Assembly: GCF_016908115.1 (NCBI RefSeq)
Contig: NZ_JAFBDH010000002.1
Span: forward strand, 186,001 to 250,000
Length of the DNA: 64,000 nt
From: Peptoniphilus gorbachii
GTDB lineage: Bacteria; Bacillota; Clostridia; Tissierellales; Peptoniphilaceae
Direction of reading: 5' to 3'
Positions within the stretch are counted from its first letter, which is position 1. Each line of letters begins with the position of its first letter. The notes below the pieces were generated by a model. That model made no database searches. It saw only the letters and a list, made by a program, of their open reading frames with translations, and was not told the origin of the DNA. The position numbers and the translations under genes were made by a program. Below, piece by piece: positions 30,545 through 40,100 of this stretch.

Positions 30545-31660
30545 ATGTATATAGAAAATTTTAACGACAGCTTTTACATGGAGCGTGCTATTGAACTTGC
30601 AAAAAAGGGCATTGGTCATACAAAAACCAATCCCCTTGTTGGCTGCGTAATTGTAAAAGATGAAGAAATAATTGGCGAAGGCGCCCATTTAAAATTTGGA
30701 GAAAATCACGCAGAGGTAAATGCAATTGAAGATGCAAAAAGTCGTGGCGAAGACCTAAATGGTGCAACTCTTTATGTAAACCTAGAGCCATGTTCTCACT
30801 TTGGCAAAACTCCACCTTGCGCCAATCGAATTGTAGAGGAAGGAATAAAAAGAGTTGTTATTGGAACAAGTGACCCCTTCCCTAAAGTTTCTGGTGGCGG
30901 CATAAAAATTTTGGAAGATGCTGGGATTTCTATAACAGAAGGTGTCTGCCAAGAAGAATGTTTAAATTTAAACGAAAGCTTTTTTACTTATGTAAAAAAT
31001 AATAGACCCTTTGTTGTGCTAAAGGCTGGCATGTCCCTTGATGGAAAAATTGCAACAGAAAGTGGAGAGTCCAAGTGGATAACATCAGAATTTTCTAGGG
31101 CTTACTCTCATGAGCTTCGAGGAAGGCTTGACGCAATTATGGTTGGTATTGGAACAGTTCTTGCTGATAACCCAACATTAAATGTTCGTCATGGCAAATA
31201 TAGGGTCAATCCCATAAGAATTGTAACAGATTCAAGACTTAGGATTCCTCTTGATGCAAAACTTCTTTCAGAGGATTTAGAAAGTCTTGCAATTATCGCA
31301 ACTACAAAAAATTGCGACAGGAAAAAACTTGAAAATCTAAAAGAAATGAAAAATGTTGAAGTTTTAATTTGCCATGAAAAAAATAATAAAGTTGATTTAT
31401 TAGATTTAATGGAAAAATTAAAAGACTACAATATATCTTCCATCCTACTTGAAGGAGGGAGAACTCTTAATGCAGAAATGCTAAAAAATAATTTAGTAGA
31501 TAAATTTTATGTTTTCATGGCTCCAATTTTACTTGGCTCAAAGGGCATACCTGCCATTGGCAATTTAGAAATTGATGCACTAAAGGATGCCATAAAAATA
31601 AAAGATATGAAGTGCGAAAAATTATTTGATGACATACTTGTTACTGGAAGGTGTGATTGA
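30545..31660 (+). CDS. ribD: Bifunctional riboflavin deaminase/reductase
   Basis: A 371-residue enzyme for steps two and three of riboflavin synthesis. The N-terminal zinc deaminase has HAEVNAI and EPCSHFGKTPPCANRI; the C-terminal reductase domain begins near RPFVVLKAGMSLDGKIAT and includes the NADPH loop MVGIGTVLADNPTLNVR and LLEGGRTLN. ATAGGTGATTTA precedes the ATG. It is the first gene of the operon, just after the FMN riboswitch terminator. Confidence 0.96.
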   Translation: MYIENFNDSFYMERAIELAKKGIGHTKTNPLVGCVIVKDEEIIGEGAHLKFGENHAEVNAIEDAKSRGEDLNGATLYVNLEPCSHFGKTPPCANRIVEEGIKRVVIGTSDPFPKVSGGGIKILEDAGISITEGVCQEECLNLNESFFTYVKNNRPFVVLKAGMSLDGKIATESGESKWITSEFSRAYSHELRGRLDAIMVGIGTVLADNPTLNVRHGKYRVNPIRIVTDSRLRIPLDAKLLSEDLESLAIIATTKNCDRKKLENLKEMKNVEVLICHEKNNKVDLLDLMEKLKDYNISSILLEGGRTLNAEMLKNNLVDKFYVFMAPILLGSKGIPAIGNLEIDALKDAIKIKDMKCEKLFDDILVTGRCD

Positions 31661-31661
31661 A

Positions 31662-32297
31662 ATTTTTACGGGAATAATAGAAGAAGTTGGAAGACTGGCT
31701 GACATAAAAAAAGAAAAGGACCTCTACACTCTTAAAGTAATTTGCAAAAAAGTTTTGGAAGGGACAAAAAAGGGCGACTCCATTGCAACAAATGGCGTCT
31801 GTTTAACTGTTACAGAGCTGGGCGATGACTATTACAAAGCTGAAGTCATGGTTGAAACAATAAATTCAACTAACTTTAAAAATTTAAGCAGAGGTCAAGC
31901 CTTAAACTTAGAGCGTGCTCTTAGTCCTACAAAGAGACTTGACGGGCACATAGTTCAAGGCCATGTTGATGGAGTTGGCGAAATCATAAATATTTTAAAA
32001 AGAGGTCACGAAATTGTCTACAGAATAAAATTTGACTCAGATAATTTTAAATATATTGCCGAGAAGGGCTCTATCGCCCTTGATGGCATCAGCCTTACTG
32101 TATCAAAAGTTGCTGAAAATTATTTTGAAGTCTCAATTATTCCAACGACAATAGCTGATACAAATCTAGCAAGTAAAAAGGTTGGAGAAAAAATAAATAT
32201 TGAGACAGATATTATTGGTCGCTATGTCTACAATTTTGTAAATGCAAAAAAAGATAGCAAGATAACAAAAAACTTTTTATTAGAAAATGGATTTTAA
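31662..32297 (+). CDS. ribE: Riboflavin synthase alpha chain
   Basis: About 211 residues, two lumazine-binding barrels in tandem: IFTGIIEEVGRL and NGVCLTVTEL in the first; DGHIVQGHVDGVGE and DGISLTVSKV in the second. It dismutates two lumazines to riboflavin. Family members start MFTGI, which aligns with ATT at 31662; GGAAGG (31646-31651) lies ten bases upstream. The only orthodox alternative, GTG 31653, sits one base from that site. The ATT start is therefore likely but unusual. The gene begins directly after the ribD stop. Confidence 0.9.
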   Translation: MFTGIIEEVGRLADIKKEKDLYTLKVICKKVLEGTKKGDSIATNGVCLTVTELGDDYYKAEVMVETINSTNFKNLSRGQALNLERALSPTKRLDGHIVQGHVDGVGEIINILKRGHEIVYRIKFDSDNFKYIAEKGSIALDGISLTVSKVAENYFEVSIIPTTIADTNLASKKVGEKINIETDIIGRYVYNFVNAKKDSKITKNFLLENGF

Positions 32298-32331
32298 ATA
32301 AATTTTAAATAGAAATTCGAGAGGAGAAGAC

Positions 32332-33537
32332 ATGAAAGTAAATACAATAGAAGAAGTTGTTGAAGCCTTAAAAAAAGGCGAAATTATAATAGTAACAGAT
32401 GAACCTGATAGAGAAAATGAAGGCGATATGATCCAAGCTGCAGAATTTGCCACTGGCGAAAGTTTAAACACCATGGCATCTCTTGCCAAGGGACTTATTT
32501 GTATGCCAATGTCAAAATCTTACGCAGAAAAACTTGATTTAAATCAAATGGTTGCCGACAACACTGACAATCACGAAACTGCTTTTACAGTTTCTGTTGA
32601 CCATGTTGACACAACTACAGGGATTTCTGCTTGGGAAAGAGCCTTAACTGCAAATAAACTTGCAGAAGATGATGCAAAACCAGAAGATTTTAGAAGACCT
32701 GGTCATATGTTTCCTCTTGTTGCAAAAAAAGATGGAATTTTTGTAAGACGAGGACACACTGAAGCAACAGTTGATTTATTAAAAATTGCTGGACTTAAAG
32801 AAGTTGGACTTTGCTGTGAAATTATGCAAGATGACGGTCACATGATGCGTGGCGAAGATTTATTTAAACTTGCAAAAAAATTAGACATGAAAATAACTAC
32901 AACTGAAGAACTTTTAATTTATAGAAAGAGACATGAAAAAATTGTAGAAAAAGTTGCAGAGGCAAAACTCCCAACAAAGTTTGGCGACTTTAGAGCTCAT
33001 GCCTACATTGACAAGGTTACTGGCGAACACCACATTGCTCTTGTTAAAGGAGAAATTGGAGACGGCATGGATGTCCTTACAAGAGTTCACTCTGAATGTC
33101 TAACTGGCGACTGCTTTGGCTCATCAAGATGTGACTGTGGCAATCAACTTCACCTTGCCATGAAAAAAATTGATGAGGAAGGCAGAGGAATTTTGCTTTA
33201 TATGCGTCAAGAAGGCCGTGGCATTGGTCTTGTAAATAAAATTCGCGCCTATGCCCTACAAGACCAGGGTATGGATACAGTTGAAGCAAATTTAGCTCTA
33301 GGTTTTCCAGAAGATGCCAGAGATTATTCAACTGGTGCACAAATTTTACAAGATTTAGGAGTAAAAGAATTAAGACTTCTAACAAATAACCCTGATAAAG
33401 TTTATTCTTTACAAGAATTTGGCATGATCATAAAAGAAAGAGTGCCAATTGAAATTCACTCAACTAAACACGACGAATTTTATTTGAGAACTAAGGCAGA
33501 AAAGATGAATCACATCTTATCTGAATTTAGCAAGTAA
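32332..33537 (+). CDS. ribBA: Bifunctional 3,4-dihydroxy-2-butanone-4-phosphate synthase / GTP cyclohydrolase II
   Basis: A 401-residue fusion. The N-terminal RibB domain shows [12 protein letters not shown] and RRPGHMFPL with [11 protein letters not shown]; the C-terminal RibA domain shows the zinc site [15 protein letters not shown] and [10 protein letters not shown] with [16 protein letters not shown]. It makes both precursors of the pathway, from ribulose 5-phosphate and GTP. GAGAGGAGAAGAC precedes the ATG, 34 bases after ribE. Confidence 0.97.
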   Translation: MKVNTIEEVVEALKKGEIIIVTDEPDRENEGDMIQAAEFATGESLNTMASLAKGLICMPMSKSYAEKLDLNQMVADNTDNHETAFTVSVDHVDTTTGISAWERALTANKLAEDDAKPEDFRRPGHMFPLVAKKDGIFVRRGHTEATVDLLKIAGLKEVGLCCEIMQDDGHMMRGEDLFKLAKKLDMKITTTEELLIYRKRHEKIVEKVAEAKLPTKFGDFRAHAYIDKVTGEHHIALVKGEIGDGMDVLTRVHSECLTGDCFGSSRCDCGNQLHLAMKKIDEEGRGILLYMRQEGRGIGLVNKIRAYALQDQGMDTVEANLALGFPEDARDYSTGAQILQDLGVKELRLLTNNPDKVYSLQEFGMIIKERVPIEIHSTKHDEFYLRTKAEKMNHILSEFSK

Positions 33538-33594
33538 TTTTAAAATATTAGAAGAAAATAATAAAAAAAAATTAAAAAAATAAATGGAGGAAAT

Positions 33595-34062
33595 ATGAAA
33601 ATTTACAGTGCAAATTTAAAATCTGAAGGAAAAAAATACGCCATAGTTTTGGCAAGATTTAACGAGTTTATAGTTTCAAAACTCTTAGACGGATGTATAG
33701 ACGGACTAAAGAGACATGGCGTAGAAGATGACGAAATTGAAGTAATTTGGGTTCCAGGGTCTTTTGAAATTCCCCTAGCAGCAAAATCCCTTGCCATGAC
33801 AAAAAGATATGACGCAGTAATTGCTCTTGGCGCAGTTATTCGTGGCGCAACTACTCACTATGAACTTGTATCAGCAGAGGTTGCTAAAGGAATTGCATCT
33901 TCATCTCTTGAAACTGGCGTACCAATTATTTTCGGCGTAATTACAACAGAAAATATTGAACAAGCAATTGAAAGAGCTGGCACAAAAGCTGGCAACAAGG
34001 GCTTTGATGCTGCCACTGCTGCAATCGAAATGGCAAATTTACTAGGCGATATTCGTGGCTAG
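33595..34062 (+). CDS. ribH: 6,7-dimethyl-8-ribityllumazine synthase
   Basis: A 155-residue lumazine synthase. [31 protein letters not shown] (substrate loop) and [22 protein letters not shown] (catalytic histidine) are all present. It condenses the products of RibD and RibB after dephosphorylation and feeds RibE. GGAGGAAAT precedes the ATG. Its end overlaps the HAD gene by eight bases. Confidence 0.97.
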   Translation: MKIYSANLKSEGKKYAIVLARFNEFIVSKLLDGCIDGLKRHGVEDDEIEVIWVPGSFEIPLAAKSLAMTKRYDAVIALGAVIRGATTHYELVSAEVAKGIASSSLETGVPIIFGVITTENIEQAIERAGTKAGNKGFDAATAAIEMANLLGDIRG

Positions 34063-34747
34063 GCTTAATAGAGAAAATTTGAATTGCAAAAATGATGAGC
34101 TAAAAAATGTGAAGTCCATAATTTTTGATTTTGACGGCACCCTTCACAACACCATTAAAATTTACTATCCTGCCTTTTCATCTGGAGTAGAATTTTTAAG
34201 AAATCATGGCTTTGCAAAAGATTTTGAATTAAATGAAAAAAATGTGTCAAAATTTTTAGGCGAAAAACCAAATTTTGCCTACGACCTAATTGCAAAGGGA
34301 GCAGATGAAAAGTTAAAAAGAGAAGTTATGTCTCTTGTTGGTAAAAAAATGGATGAGAATATAAAAAACGGTCTTGGAGAACTTTATGCTGGTACTGTAA
34401 AAGTTTTAGAAGAGCTTTCAGAGGATTATGACCTTTATATTCTATCCAACTGCCGAGAATCTTATCTCGACACTGCTCTTGATGTCTATGGAATAAAAAA
34501 ATATTTCAAAAAATATTTTGCCGCAGAAACTTATGACTACCTTCCAAAGGATGAGATCATAAAAAAGGAAAGGCAAAAGATAAAAGAAGAAATCATCTTT
34601 GTTGGCGACAGACACCACGACATGGAGGCAGCAAGAAAAAATAATATTATGAGCATTTTTTGCACTTATGGCTTTGGAAGTTATGAAGAAGGAAAAGATG
34701 CAAGTTACAAAATTTCTTCTATTGGCGAAATTTTAAAGCTCTTGTAA
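34055..34747 (+). CDS. HAD-family phosphatase in the riboflavin operon
   Basis: A 230-residue HAD hydrolase with motif [10 protein letters not shown], motif II LSNCRES, a lysine region and motif [15 protein letters not shown] helical cap lies between motifs I and II (subclass I). It starts with GTG inside the ribH end, so it is translationally coupled to ribH. The pathway needs a phosphatase for the ribitylamino-uracil phosphate between RibD and RibH, which in Bacillus is supplied by HAD enzymes; this gene is a good candidate from context. Direct proof is lacking. Confidence 0.75.
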   Translation: MARLNRENLNCKNDELKNVKSIIFDFDGTLHNTIKIYYPAFSSGVEFLRNHGFAKDFELNEKNVSKFLGEKPNFAYDLIAKGADEKLKREVMSLVGKKMDENIKNGLGELYAGTVKVLEELSEDYDLYILSNCRESYLDTALDVYGIKKYFKKYFAAETYDYLPKDEIIKKERQKIKEEIIFVGDRHHDMEAARKNNIMSIFCTYGFGSYEEGKDASYKISSIGEILKLL

Positions 34748-34772
34748 TATAGAATTTAAAATAAAAATTTTT

Positions 34773-34895
34773 AATCGCTTAAAAATTAAAGAAGAAATTT
34801 ATAAAAAATAAAACCCTAACAAAAAAGGAGGACTAAAGGCTTATTGAATTAGGGATTTATGGAAATCATGTTTAACTGATAACCTTTAAGCGATA
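34773..34895. other. Nested inverted repeats in the 234-base gap between the rib operon and the defence island
   Basis: An outer perfect 10-bp pair ATCGCTTAAA (34773-34782) and TTTAAGCGAT (34886-34895) encloses an inner pair CCCTAA and TTAGGG and the left island repeat. No reading frame of note is present. It could be a structured RNA tail of the rib operon or an insertion footprint. Confidence 0.4.
34821..34866 (+). repeat. Left imperfect inverted repeat of the defence island
   Basis: AAAAAAGGAGGAC, then a GGC core, then AATTAGGGATTTAT. The reverse complement of 44054-44099 has the same blocks in the same order, the last one identical over 14 bases. The pair encloses the restriction/RT operon and recombinase remnant. 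Confidence 0.6.
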
Positions 34896-34904
34896 CAAAA
34901 GAAG

Positions 34905-34947
34905 AAACGACCACATAAGAGTTGAAATGCTCCTGTGTGGTCGTTTT
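34905..34947. terminator. Terminator at the end of the restriction/RT operon
   Basis: Ten-base arms AACGACCACA and TGTGGTCGTT around a 20-base loop, with T residues on the plus strand and A/T on the other. It lies 35 bases after the RT stop. Confidence 0.7.
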
Positions 34948-34981
34948 CTTATGCTCAAGGACAAAATATTATGTCTGATTA

Positions 34982-36847
34982 TCAGCGATGTATAGTTCTA
35001 TAATTATCAATGAGCGAATTCAAATCATCAATACACTTTTTTAAATCATTTGATGTAGTTGATTTATCAATTAATCCTGCTGATGAATGAGACAACGGAT
35101 TTGCATTTCTTAAATAATGTGCGCGCTTAATTATTTCTTCAGAACCATCTATCTCTTTATAAAATGTTTTAAACGCTGGCTCTTTGTAAAAACCTTTGTA
35201 ATTTGGTTTTTTACAAGCTGGATCATAATTATAATAAAATGCTAAATCAGCTGTAAAACGGTCAAAGTAGTTTTTATAAAATGCATATTCCGCCAATGTA
35301 TTATGTCTTTTTTTCTCCACCCAATACATGAAATATAGGAAGTATGCTTTCCAGTCCTTATCAATAATGTGTAGATAATCATTAATCCTCTTATTACGAA
35401 GTGTGGATAAAAAGCTATTTTTACAACAGTAATAGTAATAATTCTTAAGATTTGTACTATTCTCATTTAGAGCATCGAGCAAATCAATATGTCTAAACTC
35501 ACTCTGAATTAAATATGATATGGCAATTGATGTGTCATATGAATTCCAAAGTCCTTTTCGATTACGTTGAAACAACTGATTAAGCAAAGCTTTGATAGCA
35601 GATGGACTTTTGGTCTTCATTATCATTATAGATAAACGTTTTGGGTCTAAACTAATAAAAGAAACATCTGTGTTAATCAATTTACATATTGTGGATATTA
35701 CTTTGCTGTCTTGAATTACTTCCTCGCATTCGTAAATATAATGGTTATAAACTTCTGTTGGCGTAAACTCAATAGCATCACTGCTAAAGTGATGTTCAAT
35801 CAACGAATTGTAGTGTTCAACATCGATATAATCCTCTTTAAGTGATGCTAATAACGAATTCAGAAACTCTTGGAACTTCCCTTCAAATAATTCCTCGATA
35901 TTATGTTGAATGCCATTGAAATATTCATCATATAATGATTTTTTCAGTTCATCATGGATTTCTATTGCAGGCTTTAAACAACACTTTTTTGTATTAAGAG
36001 ACAATCCATATTCTTTTAAAATAGAGGAATACTCATTTCTAATTTGGTTATAAGCATCATGCAACCTAACAATGTCATGAGAAGAATCAAACAGGATATA
36101 CATATCATCAACATATCGAATAATCTTAAAAGCACTTATGCAGTTGATTTTTTCTTCAATAAATTGATATATACGATTATCTATCTCATCTGTATACACG
36201 ATTGTCGCTAAATAGGAAGATGCAGTGCTATTTTCTATTGTTGGAAATTTTCCAGCTCCACAATACAACAACAATTCTTTGATCATTTTCAATTGAGTAG
36301 GAGTGAAGCAAACATCATCTAAATTACATCTTTTATCAATTTGATTAATAAGAACATCGAGGTCTATATTGGGGAAGAAGTTAGTAACATCAGTTTTAAT
36401 AAAATACTGGCAGTCTGAAATGTGAGTATTTATCAGCTTGTAAAACTCGTCATAATCCTGTTTATACTTCGCACGCATATAGTAATAGTTTCCAGCATAA
36501 AAAGCATCAATATTCACATTTCTTACCGGTTGATAATGATTAGATATTTCCTTGCCTATAGCTTGTAATACTAAATACAAAAGCGGCGATAAAAGACTTG
36601 AATCTCTAAAGCTTCCATCTCCCTTTTGAAGAAAGTTTTCAGATTGATGCATTGATTCAGGAAACAATACAAACGCAGCTTTTCTTATGTATTTTTCAAA
36701 GAATTCTTCACTAGCAATATATTTTTCCTCATCTGCAGTGATTTTAGAAAAAGGAAACCACTGCAAATAGTACTTTTTACTACTTTCACTTAACTTAAAA
36801 TACATTTGGCATGTCTGCTTCCATGTATCAAGTGTAATTCCAAACAT
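34982..36847 (-). CDS. AbiA-like abortive-infection reverse transcriptase with C-terminal HEPN motif
   Basis: About 621 residues. Reverse-transcriptase features: motif A FIKTDVTNFFPNI, catalytic YVDD in IIRYVDDMYILFD (about residue 246) and the following GLSLNTKKC. After a long helical middle region, the C-terminus has RNANPLSH, an R-x6-H motif of HEPN ribonucleases. Length, domain order and HEPN tail match AbiA of Lactococcus (about 628 residues), a phage-defence polymerase, rather than retron or group II intron enzymes: there is no maturase or HNH domain. ATG 36847 follows AAGGAG by about 11 bases; TTG 36874 is an alternative. It is last in the restriction operon. Confidence 0.82.
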   Translation of the reverse strand: MFGITLDTWKQTCQMYFKLSESSKKYYLQWFPFSKITADEEKYIASEEFFEKYIRKAAFVLFPESMHQSENFLQKGDGSFRDSSLLSPLLYLVLQAIGKEISNHYQPVRNVNIDAFYAGNYYYMRAKYKQDYDEFYKLINTHISDCQYFIKTDVTNFFPNIDLDVLINQIDKRCNLDDVCFTPTQLKMIKELLLYCGAGKFPTIENSTASSYLATIVYTDEIDNRIYQFIEEKINCISAFKIIRYVDDMYILFDSSHDIVRLHDAYNQIRNEYSSILKEYGLSLNTKKCCLKPAIEIHDELKKSLYDEYFNGIQHNIEELFEGKFQEFLNSLLASLKEDYIDVEHYNSLIEHHFSSDAIEFTPTEVYNHYIYECEEVIQDSKVISTICKLINTDVSFISLDPKRLSIMIMKTKSPSAIKALLNQLFQRNRKGLWNSYDTSIAISYLIQSEFRHIDLLDALNENSTNLKNYYYYCCKNSFLSTLRNKRINDYLHIIDKDWKAYFLYFMYWVEKKRHNTLAEYAFYKNYFDRFTADLAFYYNYDPACKKPNYKGFYKEPAFKTFYKEIDGSEEIIKRAHYLRNANPLSHSSAGLIDKSTTSNDLKKCIDDLNSLIDNYRTIHR

Positions 36848-36894
36848 ACCTTGTATATCTCCTTTATCCCGCAATTACATCTTCGATAATCTGC

Positions 36895-37104
36895 TTAACT
36901 TTTTAACTGCTTTTTTTCACTTTCGTTTGCCATAGTTTGAAGTTTTATAAACAAATCATAAATAACAAATAAGTAAAGCAAAACAATGGTAGCTCGATAG
37001 TTTTGACTATAATATGATTGAAGTATCTCTTTAAAATAATTTCGAGAGTCAGCATTATCAAACACTCTAAAATCTTTTTCATCAAACAGCTTATTATTCA
37101 ACAT
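36895..37104 (-). CDS. Small ORF between hsdR and the RT, possibly a truncated HEPN-type helical protein
   Basis: A 69-residue frame starting MLNNKLFDEKDFRVFDNADS, with a hydrophobic helix IVLLYLFVIYDLFI. Its ATG overlaps the hsdR stop by 11 bases (coupled). It looks like the N-terminus of a larger helical protein and ends soon after a run of seven A residues; a one-base slip there would extend it by only about ten codons, to a stop overlapping the TTG of the RT. It may be a whole small gene or a decayed one. Its function is unknown. Confidence 0.5.
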   Translation of the reverse strand: MLNNKLFDEKDFRVFDNADSRNYFKEILQSYYSQNYRATIVLLYLFVIYDLFIKLQTMANESEKKQLKS

Positions 37105-40100
37105 CCTTCTTTTTTCCGTAAAGAGCAGTATCTTCAGCTACCATTAGTTGTTGACTTGTCTGTGGCATTTGATTTATGAATCCTGAAGACGTATTTGTCC
37201 CAGAATGAACATCACCTGCATTCTCTTCAAAGTTCTCTACCTGTTCCATAACCTTATTGAATACTTCAGGACTGTATTGTGGCGGATAGCCATTTTTGAC
37301 AAGACAAATCTTAATGTCAAGTTTTAATTGATTACGCACATTCTGATTGTTAAGCCAATCTGCAAAAGATGATTTTGTGTCAATAATTTCTTTAACCTTC
37401 TTAGCTAAAGTCTTACACTTGTCATTAACAATCACACCATCTATTTCCTTGTCAGCTCCATACTCAAAGTTAAACTGGTCACGCAATGAAATCAGTATGT
37501 CATAGAATGCTTTTTCTTCAAAAGTTAAACCAATTTTTCGGAAACTTTCTCGATTTTCATTCATCTTACGTAAGATTGAAAGTGCCTGTTCCGTAGCAGC
37601 CTTAATAATGTCTTCAGATGCCTGTTCTTGAGTTGCCCCGGCTTCTTCGGCAGTAAGGTGCTTGCGTCTTTCGTGATATTCTTCAATGGTCTTTTCAAGC
37701 ATCTCTTGGAATGTTTTAGCGGCAACCTGATTTACTTTTGCGTATTCTTTAATCTGCTTACGAAGTATTTTAATAAGAAGCTCAAGCTTTGTTGCAGGCA
37801 TTTTAACATCAGACAATTTCTCGAAATACTCTGGTGAGAAAATATCCTCTTCCTCGCCACTTTCAAGAACACTTTCAACCTGATTATATTTAAGTGCTTC
37901 TTCAACCATTTTAGAAACAGCACGGTTCATAGTGTCTGTATCAACTTCACTTGTGCCACTCATTTTACGGACAAATCCTGCTATAGCCATAAAGCACTGT
38001 GCAAGAGCTGATTCTTCTTCACCAAGTTCACCTGAAGGCTGACAAATATCAAAAGCAGTTCGCATTCTTTTCACAGTTTGCAAGAAATATGTCTTGAATG
38101 ATACCTTTCCATTTTCACTGCTTAATTCCTGTGTTGATGCAAATACAAATTCAGCAGCCTTTGCAAGCAACATATAACGCTCTACAGGGTCACAATCAGG
38201 GTTGAGGAACGGCGCTAAATCATAATCGGTAAACAGAGTTTTGAGAACTTCAAGTTCTTCTCTGAAAATCATAGTAGCTTGTTCTACATCATCTGAAGTT
38301 GGAGCAATAGATGTATTGCCACCATAAATTTTCATGGCTTCACGCATATTGTCACGAATGCCGATATAATCAATAATCATTCCATGGTCTTTTCCCGGGA
38401 ATTTTCTGTTTACACGGCTTATTGTCTGAATAAGCAAATGTTTCTTAAGTGGCTTATCATTATACAGGAATGTAAGCGAAGGAACATCAAATCCTGTAAT
38501 CCACATATCAACAACGATAACAATGCGGAAGTTTGATTTTTCCTGTTTGAAGGAAGCATCAAGTTCTTCTGAACGCTTATCATTTTTTACCCCACCAAGA
38601 TAATTGTACATCTCGGCTTCATCATTACTTCCAACGCTAGAAACCATAGCCATGAAAGGCATAGGTTTTAATTTCTTTAATTCTTCATCAGACACAACAA
38701 CACCATCAGGCGTTTTCTTTTCTTCAAACCATTCAGGATATTTATCCTTAAATTTAAGAAGAAGTGCATATGCAATGACTCTGCTTGAGCAAACAATCAT
38801 AGCTTTCTGCGTTCTTTCAGGGTCTTGGTCGCAAGCAGAAACATAATGGTCATGAATATCAACAGCAAGTCTTTCGAGTCTTGATGGTTCACCAAGGATA
38901 ACCTCCATAGAACTCATTGCACGTTTGCTTGCCTCGATATCATCATATGTTGCACCATCTTCGGCACATTTTTTATAGTAATTTTCAATTTCTGCAGCCT
39001 TTTCTTTATCAAGTAATACCTTTGCAATACGAGGATGATATTTTATAGGCACAGTAAGTCCATCTGCAACAGCCTGATCCATTGTGTAGCGGTCAATTTC
39101 TTCACCGAAGGTCTGATATGTTTCAGCTATAGGTGTTCCTGTAAAGCCTACAAATGTAGCCTGTGGAAATGCCTCTTTTAACACTTTTGCATAAGGCTTG
39201 GACACCATAGCTTTCATATTTTCGTCAGCATCTTTGCTGAACTGAATTTTCTTTGAATGCTCAAGTTGTGTTCTATGAGCCTCATCTGAAAAACATATAA
39301 TATTCTTTCGGTCATTGATGAGACCGATTTTATCATCTTCACGGTCGCAGAATTTTTGAATGGTACAGATATAAAATCCACCACTCTGTCTTGCACCGAG
39401 TTCTTCTCTTAATTGTTTTCTATTCTTAACAACAGATACTTCGCCAAGGTTCAAGAACTCTTTGCTCTTTGTAAAAAGTTTTGCACCTTGCTTTTGCAGC
39501 TCCTCACGGTCAACGATAAGAATAATTGTTGGTGAACCAATAGCAGGTATATCAGTACAGCGAAGTGCAAGTTGGCGGGCAAGGAAAGCCATTGTATAAG
39601 TTTTTCCACACCCTGTTGCACCGAAATATGTACCACCCTTACCACTACCAGCAACAATGGAATTAACAATGCTTTGCTTCAATAATTTTGAAGCAAAGAA
39701 CTGTGGATATCGACAGACGATTTCAACTTCTTCGTGGTCATAAATGGTATCCTGAAAATAAATATAATCTCTGAACAATTCAAGGAAACGTGCAGGACTA
39801 TAAACTCCCTTAATCATTGTTTCTGTTTCTGCAAATGGCATAGTGGATACTTCATCACCATCATCAACTCTACGCCAAGCATAGAAATGCTCATAAGGAG
39901 TGCGAACTGTTCCAAGCCTTGTCTTTACTCCGTCAGAAATGCAGGCAAGCGGACAGTAGTGAAGTAATTGAGGAATATCTCTCCAATAACGGATATTAAT
40001 CTGCTCCCACGCATTAAATACTGTTGCGTTAGCATCTCCGGGATTTTTCAGTTCAATAACACATAGAGGCATACCATTCACAAACAATAATACATCAGGT

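Noticed and set aside
34982-36874. Reverse transcriptase as a retron or group II intron enzyme
   Set aside because: No msr/msd-like inverted structure precedes it, no maturase or HNH domain follows the RT, and the C-terminal HEPN motif and length fit AbiA instead.
37628-39967. Plus-strand open frames opposite hsdR
   Set aside because: They are short, lack ribosome sites and lie wholly opposite a well-supported gene; they are shadows of its codon pattern.
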